This document shows, one piece after another, positions 49,880 through 62,559 of a stretch of 64,000 nucleotides of DNA. Both the position numbers and the translations under genes were made by a program. The first letter of the stretch is position 1. The number at the start of each line of letters is the position of its first letter. Under the pieces are notes generated by a model, which worked only from the letters and a program-made list of their open reading frames with translations, was not told the DNA's origin and did no database searches. This stretch comes from Arachis hypogaea. Taxonomy: Eukaryota > Streptophyta > Magnoliopsida > Fabales > Fabaceae. Location of the stretch: positions 155,564,699-155,628,698 of the forward strand of contig NC_092050.1 in assembly GCF_003086295.3 (NCBI RefSeq), in the 5' to 3' direction.

Positions 49880-50392
49880 CTAAGCTCTAGAATAAAGAAC
49901 ACCCTTGGAGTCGGCAAGAAGAAGGTGAGTGAGTTCCGGCGGAGGCCTATTCAAAAGAGAAAACGCAGAACTCGAACAAGAACCTATTTTTGCCAGAAAA
50001 TCAGCACAGGAATTTGCTTCTCTCATGACATGGTAGATAATGACATCCCACTCAAGAAGCATGAACTGATGAATTTCTTCCACAATGTCTGCGAATTCTG
50101 GGAAATCTTCGGCATTGTCATGAATAATCTCGAGAGCCACCATGCAATCATTTTCACATTCCACCTTTCTATACCCAAACTGCCACGCCAACCACAAACC
50201 ATGGCGAATAGCTACTAGTTCCGCTGCAACGCTGCCGGCGAAACCAATATGACTGACGAATCCGGTAATGCAGTTGCCATCTTGATCTCTAAGTAAGCCA
50301 CCACATCCGGCTCTTCCTGGATTTCCCCTTGAACTTCCATCCACGTTGAGTTTGATAGCCCCTTCAGATGGTGGAACCCAGCGAACTAACAT
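49880..50392 (-). CDS. RNase H-like (RVT_3) protein, intact 170-residue frame
   Basis: An uninterrupted frame starting MLVRWVPPSEGAIKLNVDGS and continuing GNPGRAGCGGLLRDQDG, AAELVAIRHGLWLAW, VECENDCMVALEII and REANSCADFLAKIG. All four acidic positions of the RNase H active site (Asp in NVDGS, Glu in AAELVA, Asp in ENDC, Asp in CADFL) are present. This is the RNase H module found at the end of plant non-LTR ORF2 and in stand-alone RNase H genes. RT and endonuclease parts are absent. The orthologous frame in copy C is broken. It is probably a retroelement fragment that stayed open, but a small domesticated gene cannot be excluded. Confidence 0.7.
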   Translation of the reverse strand: MLVRWVPPSEGAIKLNVDGSSRGNPGRAGCGGLLRDQDGNCITGFVSHIGFAGSVAAELVAIRHGLWLAWQFGYRKVECENDCMVALEIIHDNAEDFPEFADIVEEIHQFMLLEWDVIIYHVMREANSCADFLAKIGSCSSSAFSLLNRPPPELTHLLLADSKGVLYSRA

Positions 50393-51290
50393 CCTTTATA
50401 TACAAACACAGTAAATTCTCAAACTAAACACAACTATATCTGATCTTGGTTGCCATATTCAAAGATGCTATTATAATTTTGCAATTATTTTGTAGTGTGT
50501 ACATAGCTAAGGAAAACCAATGGCAAAGAGAAAAACATGTGGGCACCAAAACCAGAGGACTTCAATTTAGAACGAACTTGATCATACATATGTGAAACAT
50601 TTTTGTATATAAAATCATATATGTTTGTAGCAAAATAAAAATATTAAGTAATAATAAAGAGATTATTTACTTGATTTTAGACTGGGTTGGATCACTGATT
50701 GAGAGGAATAGAATGATGTGATGAACAAAAACAAGAACTAGAACTTGAGTGGGTTGTGGGTTGATGGTATAACTGTAAGCGAATGAAATGGTCAATTATT
50801 TTTGTACAGATTTATAGAGATTCATTTTCGGTTTTCAGTGAAAGGTACCAGGCCTCATTTGGAGAGGACGAGGGAAAGAGGGATTTGAGAAGAGGTGAGA
50901 GAAGAGAGGATTTGAGAGTGTGAGCTTCAGATTGTAATTGTATTCGTTCAACAACTGCTTGAACTGCATTGCTTAAATAGTTAAATAGCACAGAGTAACT
51001 AACCGAACTCTCACGTGTAACTAACTGCGGACTCAGCCTCTACTTTACCAATCATTGCAGGAGAGAGGAGGGGTAGATGACTGGCTTGCTGCATTTATGG
51101 AGCGAAACTTTTTTTTCTATTTTTTGATGGAAAAGATTATTATAACTGTATTAAATGATGATCGTTCTTGAAAACTCTTCCCAGTTATTCAATTAAAGTA
51201 AGGAAATAAATAAAGTAAAGGGGATAAAAAAAAAAAGAACAGAAGGGAGTTCCGTTCACGTTGTGTTGGAGGCTTGGAACTATCTTTCTT
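50393..51290. repeat. Host duplicated segment, copy B, right part
   Basis: Aligns with 36910-37745 in copy A (both contain ACATGTGGGCACCAAAACCA and end GGGAGTTCC(A/G)TTCACGTTGT). Its first 150 bp also repeat 48140-48240. No coding sequence recognised. Confidence 0.85.
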
Positions 51291-52706
51291 ACCTAAGTTT
51301 TACATACAAAAGTTATTTTAATTATATGTCTAGTATGGAAATTCATATACTGACTAAATCTCCATTTTGAAGAGGTATCTTTTTTTTTGTCAATTGAGGA
51401 AGAATAATTTGGCAATATATATTTCCGTTACCTAATTTGAGCGACAAAATCATTACAGAATGTGTCTCCCTTATAATTACTAATTTCCCTTATGCTGTGT
51501 ACTAGCAGATAGGGTCTAACATAAATTAGGAAGAACAAAATTAGAGATATATTAAAAAAGGTTTGTTATATGGTACAGATTTACGTTTACACTTTACAGA
51601 TACTTTTATAACATTTCTCTTTTTCAGTACGTGTATAATTTTGTTTTTTTTTTTTTTGGTTATAGTATAATTTTGTCTTTATATTGGAAAAGTAGCTAGA
51701 CAAGTTGTGGTGGTCTACTAAGTTGAGGGCTTAGTTAGGTACAAAAACGGGGAAGTTATCCATGTTGGACCCTCTCTATATATGGGTTGGTCCTTGACTT
51801 CTTAGATTGGTTTTTTTCTTTTTCTTAACAGATCCTGCAAGAAAAATAAAGAAAGAGTTTTAATATCAATAATAATATTAATTAGCTAAGACAAAAAAGA
51901 TATTAATTAGCTAAAATATAAATTTAATTTTAATTGATATAATTATTTTTAAAAAAAGTTAAAGCATATGCACTTTTTAATTGATGGAGAAATTTGGTAA
52001 CTACTTTTATATATTATATATGAAAGAGAGCTTTTTTCTTGTATAATTCAAAAATGAAAAAGAAAGAGAAATTTTTGGAGTTAACAATTTTTAGTAGTTT
52101 TGGTTATTATTTAATCAGTACAAATATTAAATTATTTTTAAAAAAAATTTATTAATTTATATGGACAAATTTAAAAAAATATATGGATACAAATTATATT
52201 AGTTTATGTGTGTAAAATTTTAATAAATAATTAAATATAGATACAAATTATATGCTTCTATATGTAAAATATTTATAAATATAAATGTAAATTATTATTG
52301 ACAAAAAATAATAATATTTGCTAACGACTATACAGCATTGCTCATATTCTAATTATTAAGTATATTTAAAAGTTGGCATATTTTTAATTATTTACATACT
52401 TATTTAACTATTTTTTTTATTAATCTGTTAAAAGCTTTTAAATTCTAATAGTATTTAATTTATATATTGGTACATGTATTAAAATGGCTAAAAAATACAA
52501 ACAAAGAAAAATTTTATAAAAAAAGTATAATTACTTAATGTTTATATGTAAATGGACCTTAGGTTTGATTGTAGTGAAATTGGAGTAAATACCCATAGTT
52601 GTCCTTGAGATTAGCGCAAATATTCAATGTAATTCTTAAGATTCCGATTTTTTCATTGTAGTCCCCCAAATAGAGCTCCGAACACTCAAAGTATCTTTAA
52701 TATTAG
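51291..52706. other. Intergenic AT-rich DNA, nothing recognised
   Basis: No coding sequence. 52580-52700 reads like part of a dispersed repeat (it includes GTCCTTGAGATTAGCGCAAA) but no ends are visible. Confidence 0.5.
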
Positions 52707-52826
52707 TGTCAAAATTCGTATTTTTAATATTTCTACTTTTCTAAACTATAAAATTTAATTTTCTAATTTTTTGAATAATAATTAATTTATTGACTAATTA
52801 TTTATTAATTTTTCAGAATTTACAGC
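52707..52826 (-). mobile_element. Fragment of a gypsy LTR start
   Basis: The complement begins TGTAAATTCTGAAAAATTAA and resembles the first 120 bp of the LTRs at 21759 and 28560, then stops. It abuts the LINE fragment at 52827. Confidence 0.7.
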
Positions 52827-53012
52827 CTCAGAATAAAAATATTTAACTGGCTGGCCTTACACAAGAGACTCCTAACCTCAGAACATCGTGCACATTTTTT
52901 TGGTGTCTTCCCCTACTGCCACAGATGCAATGGATGTCCAGAAACCATAAAATATGTTTTGAGAGACTTTCTTGGTGATTCAAGTTTATGGACACATTTA
53001 ATACACCCTTCT
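52827..53012 (+). pseudogene. LINE ORF2 zinc-binding RT region, left part of split fragment
   Basis: Reads KIFNWLALHKRLLTSEHRAH and CHRCNGCPETIKYVL, the zf-RVT segment between RT and RNase H in plant LINEs. Open frame. Interrupted at 53012 by the minus-strand LINE and continues at 58599. Confidence 0.82.
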
Positions 53013-53099
53013 TTTTTTGAAGAAGATAGTATTATATTAAAGCGGGCCTAGCAAGTCCAAATAGGCCAGATTACAAATTTCAAGAAGAGCTTTCTCCAC

Positions 53100-56000
53100 T
53101 CATATAGTATCTAAATTGGATAGGGCCAGTTTTGCTAAATTATGTGCAACAAGGTTTCCATTTCTCTTTACATAAAAAATCTGAAAAGTTCTAAACCTAT
53201 TCAAAAAATGATTGCAGTTTGAGAGAATTAAGCCCAGACTATTCTTGTAAGACTGAGCATTCCTAAGGCCCCTAATAATATTCATATTATCACCCTTTAT
53301 GATTATATAAAAAAAAATACCCATGTAACGCCATATTTAGGCCAAGAAGACACGCGGTTGCCTCTGCTTCAGCAATTGATAAATCAGTTGAGAGCTTTCA
53401 TATGCCAGCTACCATAATAACTTCCTCTCCATCTCTAATTACTGCTCCTGCTCCCCTCTCCTTATCGCTGGAACAAGATGCATCAAAATTGAGCTTGTAC
53501 GCTCCTGATGGTGGCGCCTCCCATGAACTGTGACTAAGACTCCCCGGTGGAGGTGCTGCAGCGGTTGAAGAGCGATGATTCTCTGTCTCTTCAAATTTGC
53601 AGAACCTGGCGGCAGCGCGCTCGATGAATTCTTCCGGGTTGGAGGAGATTCCATCGAAGATCAACCTGTTCCTTTCCCACCAAATTTCATGGAGACACTC
53701 CAAAAAGAAACCCCTCTTCTTTTTCTCGATTTATTCTAGGAGTTTTTCAATCCACTCCTCCAACATTTGCTCCTCTGTAAAGGCAGTCCGAAGGGTAAAG
53801 GGAGATCCAAACTAGAGCCTCTGTGACCAAGGACAATCTCTGAAGAGGTGAGTTTCAGTTTCTTCTCGTTGCTAACACCGTGGGCATAGCGTTGAGCCGT
53901 TTATCCCTCTTTTTTGCAGATTTATTTTTGTGGGGAGGCCTTTGGAGATAAGCCGCCAGACAAAGTTCAAGGTTCATTTGGGAGCTTTGATCGCTCAGAA
54001 CGCTTTTCAGGGAAAGGTGTGGTGATGGTTTTGGATGCTTGCCTATGCTTGATTTATGTTTGCGACATAATCATGTGGTATGCCTTCTTCACTTCATACT
54101 CTCTGTTTGCTGAATTTTTTCAAAAAAAAAAAAATCTTCTTGTTGATTGATGTCTATGAGAATTTTGAGAATTTGCTCTGTCTCAAAGGCTAGAAAATTT
54201 TGCCTTATGAGTTGTTCTTTCTATTGCAGAGTTTCTTGGTCAATTAAGTTATCCACTGTGGTTTCCTGATCAAAGCTTGGACATGAGCTCCAGCTCTTAA
54301 ACCCGTTTTGATTAGGAAGCCACGGATCCCCCAAAATTCTAACTGACTTGCCTGTTCCTATTCTCCATAAACCTCCCATTTGTATCACCCACTTTTCTCC
54401 CCATATACTTCTCCAAGTGTAGCTTGGATTGTAGCCTAAATCCGATCTCAAAAAATTTTTTCTGTTGTAATATCTAACTTTGAGCAGTTTGGCTACCAGA
54501 GAGTCCAGGTTTTGAATAAGCCTCCATCCTTGCTTCACCAAGATTGCTTGATTAAATGCCTCGAAACTCCTAAAACCCCTACCGCCTTCTTCTTTCGATC
54601 TGCACAGCTTTGACCACTTTATCCAATGAATTTTTCTCTCCCCATTTTTGCTCCCCCGGTAGAACCTGCTGACCATTCCTTTTATATGTTGGCAAAGACC
54701 CTTAGGAATTTGAAAACACCCCATGATATAAGAAGGTATAGATTGGATGATGGATTTGATTAACACTTATTTACCAACCTTTGAGAGACATTTTTCCTTC
54801 CATCCTTTAAGCTTCTTCCAAATTCGATCTTGAACAAACTCAAATATTTGTTTCTTGGATCTTTGGAATTTCCAAATATTTTGAGTGATTCTCCACCACC
54901 TTAATTTCGATCCAATCTTCGATGATCATCTGTCTAATAGGAGGCACGTTTCGGCTAAAAGAGAGTTCCGATTTATCCAAGTTGACTCTTTGGCCAGATG
55001 CTTGTTGGTAGATTTAAATAATGTCTTTGACTTCTTGAATGTCTCGATCTGATGTTCTTGTGAAAATAATGCTGTCGTCTGCAAAAAAGGGTGAGAAACC
55101 TCTGGTGCTTCTCTAGATATTCTGATCCCGTGAATTAGCTTCCTTTCCTGAGCTCTAATAAGCAGTTCGGATAACACTTCTGTGCACAGAATAAAAAGGT
55201 ATGGGGATAATGGATCCCCTTGCCTTATTCCTCTTGATGGCTTGAATTTTGTGGAGGAGATACCATTAATGAGAACCGAAAAAGAAACAGTCCTAACACA
55301 CTTGCCAATCAGGTTGATCCATTTTTGGGGAACCCCATAGCTTTGAGAACTTCCAAAAGAAGAGGCCATTCAATTCTATCGTACGCCTTTGCCATATCTA
55401 ACTTTATACCAATGAATCCCCTTGCCTCCGTTTTCTTTTTTCTCATATAGTGAAAGATGTTAAAAGCCACTAAACCATTATCCGTGATCAGTCTTCCAGA
55501 AACGAAGGCACTCTAATATTCACCCACTATCTTTGGCAGAATTTGTTTCATCCTGTTTGCAATGATTTTGGTTGCTATCTTGAAAATCACATTGCAAAGG
55601 GATATTGGTCTGAACTCTTTTGTATTTGTTTTGGGGATTAGGCAAATGTAGGTTTTGTTCATCTCGGTTGGATCACCTTCACCATTCAGAAAATTCAGCA
55701 CCCAACTAGAGGTATCTTCTCCAACAATGTCCCACATTTTCTGATAAAAAAGGGCCGGCATGCCATCCGGTCCAGGGGCCTTTGTGGGGTGCATTTAATC
55801 GAGGGCCTTCTTAACTTCGTCTCTTGTAAATTCTTCTTCCAAAAAGCTGTACTCCTCTTGTGTAATTCTTCCTTTAACTACCTCTGTTGCTTGCTCTATG
55901 TCCATTGTTTCTTCTGATTTGAACAGCTCTTCACAGAAACTGACAATAGTCTCTTCAATTTTTTCTTCTTTTTCATATAAGATCCCAGCATCATCACCGA

Positions 56001-57135
56001 TTCTCTCTATCCGATTCCTCTTGCTCCTTTGGGATGCTTTTTGGTGAAAATATCTTGTGTTATTGTCTCCAAATTTCAACCAATTTGTCCTCGACCTTTG
56101 AGCCCACTAGATTTTCTCAAGTTTGAGCAATTCATCCAATTTTCCTTGGACCTCTTTTGTTTTCCTGATTGTTTCTTCAGATTGCTCCATTGTTGTTAGC
56201 TGATCTAGTTTTCTCTACTGTTCTTTTATTTCCTTTGGTATTTTTCCAAAATTCTCCTGCCCCCACTCATCTAACACCTTGCTGCAGTTTTTTAGCTTTC
56301 CCCAAATCTTGTTCTGTCTGTTTGTCCATGCCCTGCTTACTATCTCTTTACATTCTGCACGTTTCAACCACATTTCTTCGAACCTGAAGAGATGTGGCCT
56401 CTTCCTTCTTCTTACCTTTGTCCCTGCAACATCAACTAATATAGGACAATGATCAGACCTATACCTTTGTAGATGTTGTACCACTGCTTCCGGAAAGGCC
56501 TCTTGCCAATCTATAGTTGCTACAGCTCGATCTAGCCTCTCTTGGACATTAGAATCACCTGGTTGGTTATTTGTCCAGGTGAAGGAATGCCCTACAAACC
56601 CCAAATCAAGGAGCTGGTTTAGTTGTAAAGCTTCTTGGAAACCTCTTGTTTGGGTGAAAGTCACGGTCAACCTTCCTTTTTTCTTCTTTTGTTCTAGAAC
56701 TTGGTTAAAGTCCCCAAATACCATTCATGGCATACTTTGCGCTTGGCCTAGGGTGTTCAGTAGCTCCCAGGATTTTTACTTGTTTGCTGAGTCTGGACAA
56801 CCGTAAAAACCAGTAACCCTCCACGGCTGGCCTCCGGTCTTTGCCTGAATCACCATGTCTATGTGGTTTAAAGACATAGAGTTAACACTCATGTCTATGC
56901 TATCATCCCATAAAATTGCTAGTCCTCCTGCTCCATGTCTCGCTTCCCCTTCGCAGTCCACACCCACCACATTTTATAAGCCTCCTTTGTTCCTTATCCT
57001 TCCTATTTCCGTTGCTTTTCTCCTTGTTTCCATTAGGAACACAAGGTTGGGAGCTTGTTGTTTCAAGAGCTTATTCAAAGCTCTAACTGTCCATGGGTTC
57101 CCAAGCCCACAACAGTTCCAACTTATAAGCCTCAT
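53100..57135 (-). pseudogene. LINE ORF2: endonuclease, reverse transcriptase, RNase H
   Basis: Starts MRLISWNCCGLGNPWTVRAL at 57135. The endonuclease has METRR, VFGDFNQVL, HSFTWTNN, QERLDRA and YRSDHCPI (56215-57135). The RT has MHPTKAPGPDGMPALFYQK, FRPISLCNV, KLDMAKAYDRIEW, IRQGDPLSPYLF and an FADDS box about 55067-55081, reached only after a one-base frameshift. 54766-54221 is the post-RT region (SKEEGGRGFRSF, ILGDPWLP). RNase H pieces are 53703-53398 (LNFDASCSSDKERGAGAVIR) and 53324-53100 (KRNGNLVAHNLAKLAL). Stops after GGL (about 56975) and before MHPTKAPG, and several frame changes, make it non-functional. Confidence 0.92.
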
Positions 57136-57140
57136 TGATG

Positions 57141-58457
57141 GGGGCAGAGCTGCAAGGCAGCCTCTGCCATATTTTGTAGTGTGTCTCGTTGCTGTTTTTT
57201 GGTAGACATTTCCCCCTCTTTAATCCCTACTTCTCTGACCTCATCCATCTTCCTCTTTCCCAGTTCTTTTGCTTTTCCTTCCTCTGTGGATGTTGTATTT
57301 GAGTTTTCCCTTGCCATCCTTTTCCATTTCTTGCAGTTGTTTTCTTGGCTTTTAATTTTTTCTGGTTGTTGCTCCTGTTTGTTGTTGCTATTTTTGGTGT
57401 TTCTATATTGTCCACCTTCTTGGAACTGTCTATATATTTTTTCTTTGGCTCCTTTATCTTCTCTTCCTCTTCTGTCTTTTGGTTCTGTTCGGTCTCTTCT
57501 CAGGCTTTCCCGTGCTCTTTCTATCCTTGGTTTTGCTCTACTTTCTTTTCAATGCTAGTAATGGGTTCTTTCACTGTTAGTTCAGCCCTTTTCTCTATGA
57601 CATCTCTTTTTCCAGCTTGTGTTATTCCTTTTGCTCTAGCTACTAGTCGTCTTTTCTCTGTTTGCTTTTGTGGTCCTGACTGCTCCATTTTTGTTCCTGT
57701 TATCTCTTCCCTTAGCCATGGCCCTAGCTCCTTTGACTTCGCTCTACCACTATCCTCTTCAGCTTCACGCTTTTCACAACTTACCTCATCATGCCCTATT
57801 AAGCCACAGTAATAACAAAAGGTTGGAATCCTTTCAAACCTAAAATCCACCTAAGTTTGCCCGTCCTCCTTGCTTCCCATATAGATTCCTTTTCTCACCG
57901 GTTCAGCCAAGTTCATCTGAATATTTGCTTTGATGAAGCTATCTTTTCCTAGGCCTGCTGAATAGAGGTCGCATTCCTTTACTCTTCCCATTGTGTTCGC
58001 TATCTTCCTACCCAGAGTTGTTGTTTTGCAATGCTCGGTCATGTTCTAGATCTGAATCTGTATTTCAGCACTTGAGAAATTCATGTCCATGGGGTTAATG
58101 CTCCTTTCCCATTTCTTGACGAGCAACCATGCATTTCGGAATGTCCAAGGGTTGCCTTTGAGTACTCTCCTCATGTCAGCCTCTCTTTCAAAAAGGAACT
58201 GGTATAGTTTGGGTCTGATCTCTATCATATTAAAACCCACAGGCTTCCTCCAGATGTTGTTCATGGCTGTATGGACCCACACAGGATTAATGGTTTTTGT
58301 AGTTATCAACTTACCTACCACACTGTGTTTGCACTTTTGTACCCCTTCTTCTACGTCTCTTTCTTCATATTCAATGTATTCTTCCCTTCCTTCTTCTACC
58401 TCAGTTGTTTGCACGCTTTTCTCTGTTGGTTCTGACGTTGCAACTTTCGTTTTTTAG
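57141..58457 (-). pseudogene. LINE ORF1, DUF4283-type with CCHC knuckle
   Basis: ORF1 binds the element RNA. In one frame from about 58457 to 57521: KLITTKTINPVWVHTAMNNI, FLFEREADMRRVLKGNPWTF and AWLLVKKWERSINP (DUF4283 core), then FERIPTFCYYCGLIGHDEVS with C (CX2CX4HX4C zinc knuckle), then a Glu/Lys-rich tail. Two in-frame TAG codons (near 58043 and 57849) sit where related proteins have Trp (QIW, WVDFR), so both look like G-to-A changes of TGG. The tail then shifts frame (57415-57132). The start codon is unclear. Confidence 0.85.
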
Positions 58458-58598
58458 GATTGTACTGCTGTCTCAGCACGTATGGCGAATCTATTCACGA
58501 TTTGCTAAAGAAATGGTACTGTTTGCTACTTTCTTTGTGCCCTAGCAGAACGACAAGGAGAGAGGAGTTTTTTAGTAAATAAATTAATACACCCTTCT

Positions 58599-59422
58599 AA
58601 GGTATAATTTTTTTAGAGTTTCCTTCGATGTCTGATTCTGCTGGAATTTGACTGAATAAATTGAAAACCACAACCAAAATGATTGGACTTCAATTTTTTT
58701 TATCTCTACCTGGATGCTCTGGAATTGGAGGAATCGTGAAATCTTTGTTCCACCTTTTAAAAGACGAAAAGATTCTCGTCTAGTGATATATAACTTTATA
58801 AATGCAGTGCATGTAGCATTTCAAAGAGAGTTGAGCATTAATAGAAGAAGAAGGAAGATTGAGGTAGAAATTCGGTGGAACCCCCACCACATGGATGGAT
58901 CAAAATCAATACAGATGATTCCTCTCAAGAAAATTCAGGATTTACTGGATGTGGATGACTCATTAGAGATGAACACGTAGATGAGTAGCAGGATTTATAC
59001 ACAATATTGGCACTTGTTCTGCATATCAAGTAGAGATGTGGGGTTTGAGAATGGCCTTAATATGACATGGGAACTTGAGTTTAGAAAAGTTATGGAGATG
59101 GACTCGAAGACTGCCTTGGAATTAATTTCTAACAAGAGCAAGCGCAGAGACTATCCTGATCCCATAATCAAAAGCATTAATGGTCTAATAAATAGAGAAT
59201 GGAGGATTAAATTTAGGCACACCTTCTGTGAAGGCAATAAAAATGTGGACCTCTTGACTAGGGAGAGTCTTAAGTTTCACCCAAACTTTCAGTTTGTGGA
59301 TCACTCCTCACCTGTTCTATAACTCATTCTAAATGATGAATGTAAGAAGTTTCTACCCTCTGATTAATCTCAGCTTTGTAATTCTTTTTAGGCTCTTAGT
59401 CCCGATGCTTTATAAAAAAAAA
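58599..59422 (+). pseudogene. LINE fragment, RNase H end (right part of split copy)
   Basis: Continues the element left at 53012: TWMLWNWRNREIFVPPFKRR (58701 on), KIEVEIRWNPHHMDGSKSIQ, then 58981-59322 with MEMDSKTALELI and FCEGNKNVDLLTRES, a degraded RNase H domain with stops. The A-rich end TATAAAAAAAAAT is near 59411-59423. It is the older of two LINEs here, in opposite orientation to the one inserted into it. Confidence 0.78.
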
Positions 59423-59429
59423 TATGCTT

Positions 59430-62023
59430 GTCACTGTTTTTTATTGAGACTTGGGTATATTAAGTTCTTTATTGTGCTTTTATTGATAATTTTAGGAAAC
59501 AAAATTCGAAACAATTATATCTTCTTTGACGTAATATAACAAAATCAAACAAAAAGATAAATTACCTATTTATAATTCCTTTATAATTGATTATTTAATG
59601 ACAAATAGTGTTTTGAAAAATAGTAGTAAGAGATATTATCAAACAAAAAAGAAATTTTTTTTAAAGCAATGGAAAAGAATAAAGTATAAAATAGAAAAAT
59701 AAAAGTGAAAAATATTACAAAATGATAATATCGAAACACTGAAGTATACATGTGTATAATATAATATCTTATAATTCTTTTTTTAAATTTAATTATCTGC
59801 AACATAAACCACCATAATGCACAGAAATATAAAAATAAGTTTTAATAGTTTGTAAAATTATAGGTAGATAATAGTATTTGTAAATAAATCACGAATATAT
59901 TTAAGCAATGACTATTTATTAATCATCTCAATTAAATTGTATTACGATATAAGATTTTATTCATAAATCTTTCTTAAAATCTTTTCTTTTTTTTTAACCT
60001 TATTTTTTAGCTGAACTTTTTCTTAGATTTAATTTCTTTATTCATATAAATACAAAATAAAAAGTGTACTACAAAATTACTCATATCCCACAAGTATAAA
60101 CATTTTCAAATTGAAACTATCTAATGTTCTAAATCTTAAAGAATCAAGGTATTACATAAAGTAAAATTTTAATTTACAGGCAATTTATGATCATTTTAAA
60201 ATATTCTAATATTTTGAATAAAGTAAACCTCCAAAAAACACCATAAACAAATTTAAGTGTTAATAAAAATATTATTAAAAGATTAAAATGATCACAATGC
60301 ATCTAAAACATTTAAAAACATGAAACAATGTTTGAAAATGGTTTTTTAATAAGTAAATAAAAACATATATATAAACCTGTTTTTATCCTTTATTGTTTGA
60401 TATATTCATGTATTAATGATTTCGTAAATCAGTTGAATTAATTATTTTTTTGATGTTATAAAATAAAACTTATACATAGATTACTAATTTTTCCTATGTA
60501 TTTTTTGATTTGAATAATTAATTTTAAACAATGAATTAAATTATATCATATGTATTTCGTATTTTCTTTTTATTATTTATTTTTCGTTATACCATTCACT
60601 ATTATTTTGGGATTAGGCATAAAATACATGAAAATGTTGAATTTTTTTTCCCGCTTTGAACTAATAAATTTTGTATTTTTTGGTCTTGTATTCTTAAAAA
60701 GATAAAAAAATAACAAATAAATAATATGGTCTTTAGTTTTTGAGAATATACGTAAAAATAAAATTTTAAAAATCACACTGCAGGTTGCCAACATATATAT
60801 TAGTAGATATATTAACACACTCTTAAATCTTAAACATATGTACAGAGTACTAGTTTGTAAATTTTATGGGTTTATTTACAACAAATTTCTATCTTTTTGA
60901 TAGTTTTCAAATTAGTCACAATGGGTAGTATTTATAACAAATAAAAAATATAAATTGATTGATGCTTTTTTTTTTAGTTTTTTTTTATTGAATTTGTCAA
61001 TTATTTGTTAAATTGTAATTAGATAATTAGTTTTAACTTTGAAGATTTAACTTAGTAGATAATTAGTTTTAACTAGATAAATTGATTAATGCTTTTTTTA
61101 ATTTTTTACTAAAGTTAACTATTACTACTTCTAATATAATTTTTTTAAATGTAGACTATTTTTTAAATATCTTTGCTAGTAATTTTATATAATATTTTTT
61201 CGTTTTCTTATTTTAAGTATCTTATAACATATAATACTTTACATTGCTGATTTTATAACTCATCCTCTTTACCATCACTTCTTTAAGAGATTCTAATATT
61301 TTATAATATTTGTCATCATTATTATGAGTTTATTACTTCAAATATTGCATAGAATGTTTATATGCATATAAATTACATATTTTAAAAGATATGAATAATT
61401 GAGAGGACATTAATATTATTAAGAAGAGATTTTAATAGTATGAGACATCTTGCTAATTATTGTAAAAACTGTTACAAAAAATAACATTAAGTTTGAAAAA
61501 AAGTTATATATGCTTAGTTTCATAATAAAATAACATCTACTATAATATTTTTTATATGTGGCAAAATTATAAGCAATTAATGTGTCATCATTTGAATATA
61601 GAATGATTTTGGCATCAACTTTTATAAAATATAAATAGATGATTTAGAATTTAATTTGTAAATGATCTCTTTTAGCAATGCTATAAAAAAAAGCATAAAT
61701 TAAACAAAATACACATCACACTAAAATAAACTAAAAAACTAACAACCAAGACATAACAAAATACCCTAAAACAAATCATAATCAAAATTACATGACAAAA
61801 CATAAATAAGTCTCTTCTTATATTGTTGAATACTTTTAATATTGTGTTTGTCTTGCTTTAATTTTTTTTCGAATAATTTCACTATGCTAATCAGTAATCA
61901 CTCATATTATTTCATTTTCATAATCTTATCTCATTCATTCCACCATCATCACTGTAATGGTTAAATTAAATACAGTAAATTGTCAAACTAAACACAATTA
62001 TATCCGATTTTCATTGCAGTATT
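59430..62023. repeat. Host duplicated segment, copy C (least interrupted)
   Basis: Aligns in order with 39580-40634, 46408-48000, 1-201, 21705-21758 and 36218-36975, and serves as the empty-site reference for the insertions described at 202, 21759 and 40635. Non-coding. Confidence 0.88.
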
Positions 62024-62190
62024 CAAACATTGTTCACTAATCTAAGAACTAGGAACTTTGTAAACTCTTATGCACAGAACCAAGCCTTGTTTTTCTTGGA
62101 TTTCCAACAAGCCATGATCAAAATGAGCTTGCTTGATATCAAAGAAGGTTCCAAGGGCATGTTAGAGATAATTGTCGTAAAATAAACTGA
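62024..62190 (+). pseudogene. Class III peroxidase exon 4 remnant
   Basis: Encodes QTLFTNLRTRNFVNSYAQNQ, ALFFLDFQQAMIKMSLLDIK and EGSKG, closely matching the C-terminus of the peroxidase at 49331-49450, then a one-base loss shifts the frame and replaces the last cysteine-containing residues. Exons 1-3 and two thirds of exon 4 are absent. The join to upstream host DNA (GCAGTATTCAAACATTG) shares CAAA with both parents, suggesting a microhomology deletion. Confidence 0.9.
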
Positions 62191-62559
62191 ACTGGAGAAT
62201 CTAATTATACTTTATTTAAAATTAATATAGGATCTATGTATTTATATATATTTATGGTTTGATAAATATTACATTAGCACTGATGAACATAATTGACAAT
62301 TATTAATAGTTAATAATTAATATAGAATTCAATAATTTCTCCAAAAATTTTGTAATTTCATTGAAATTGAATATGTTACAAACTTCTGAAAAGTACATTG
62401 TTCCACCAAGATTAGTATGGACTATATGGATACTCGGCTTATGTAGGTTATGCCTCCTTAAAAAACTCCTATGGACAAAACCCTGGAGCTTGGGAAAAAA
62501 TCCAATAGAGAAAAAAGAGTACATCAACCATGCATAATTTAAGGAATAATGAAAAAAGA

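Larger units (their letters stand above)
53013..58583 (-). mobile_element. Full-length L1-type LINE, 5,571 bp, inactivated
   Basis: Flanked by the exact 15-bp direct repeat TTAATACACCCTTCT (52998-53012, 58584-58598). On the minus strand it has a 5' leader, ORF1 (nucleic-acid-binding), ORF2 (endonuclease, RT, RNase H), a short 3' UTR and a terminal run of seven A next to the left duplication. This is a complete target-primed insertion rather than the usual truncated copy. It is now inactive through stops and frameshifts. Confidence 0.94.

Noticed and set aside
57181..57812. Long plus-strand Phe/Ser-rich hydrophobic frames opposite the LINE
   Set aside because: Antisense of the Glu/Lys-rich ORF1 tail, which reads as Phe/Ser/Leu on the other strand.
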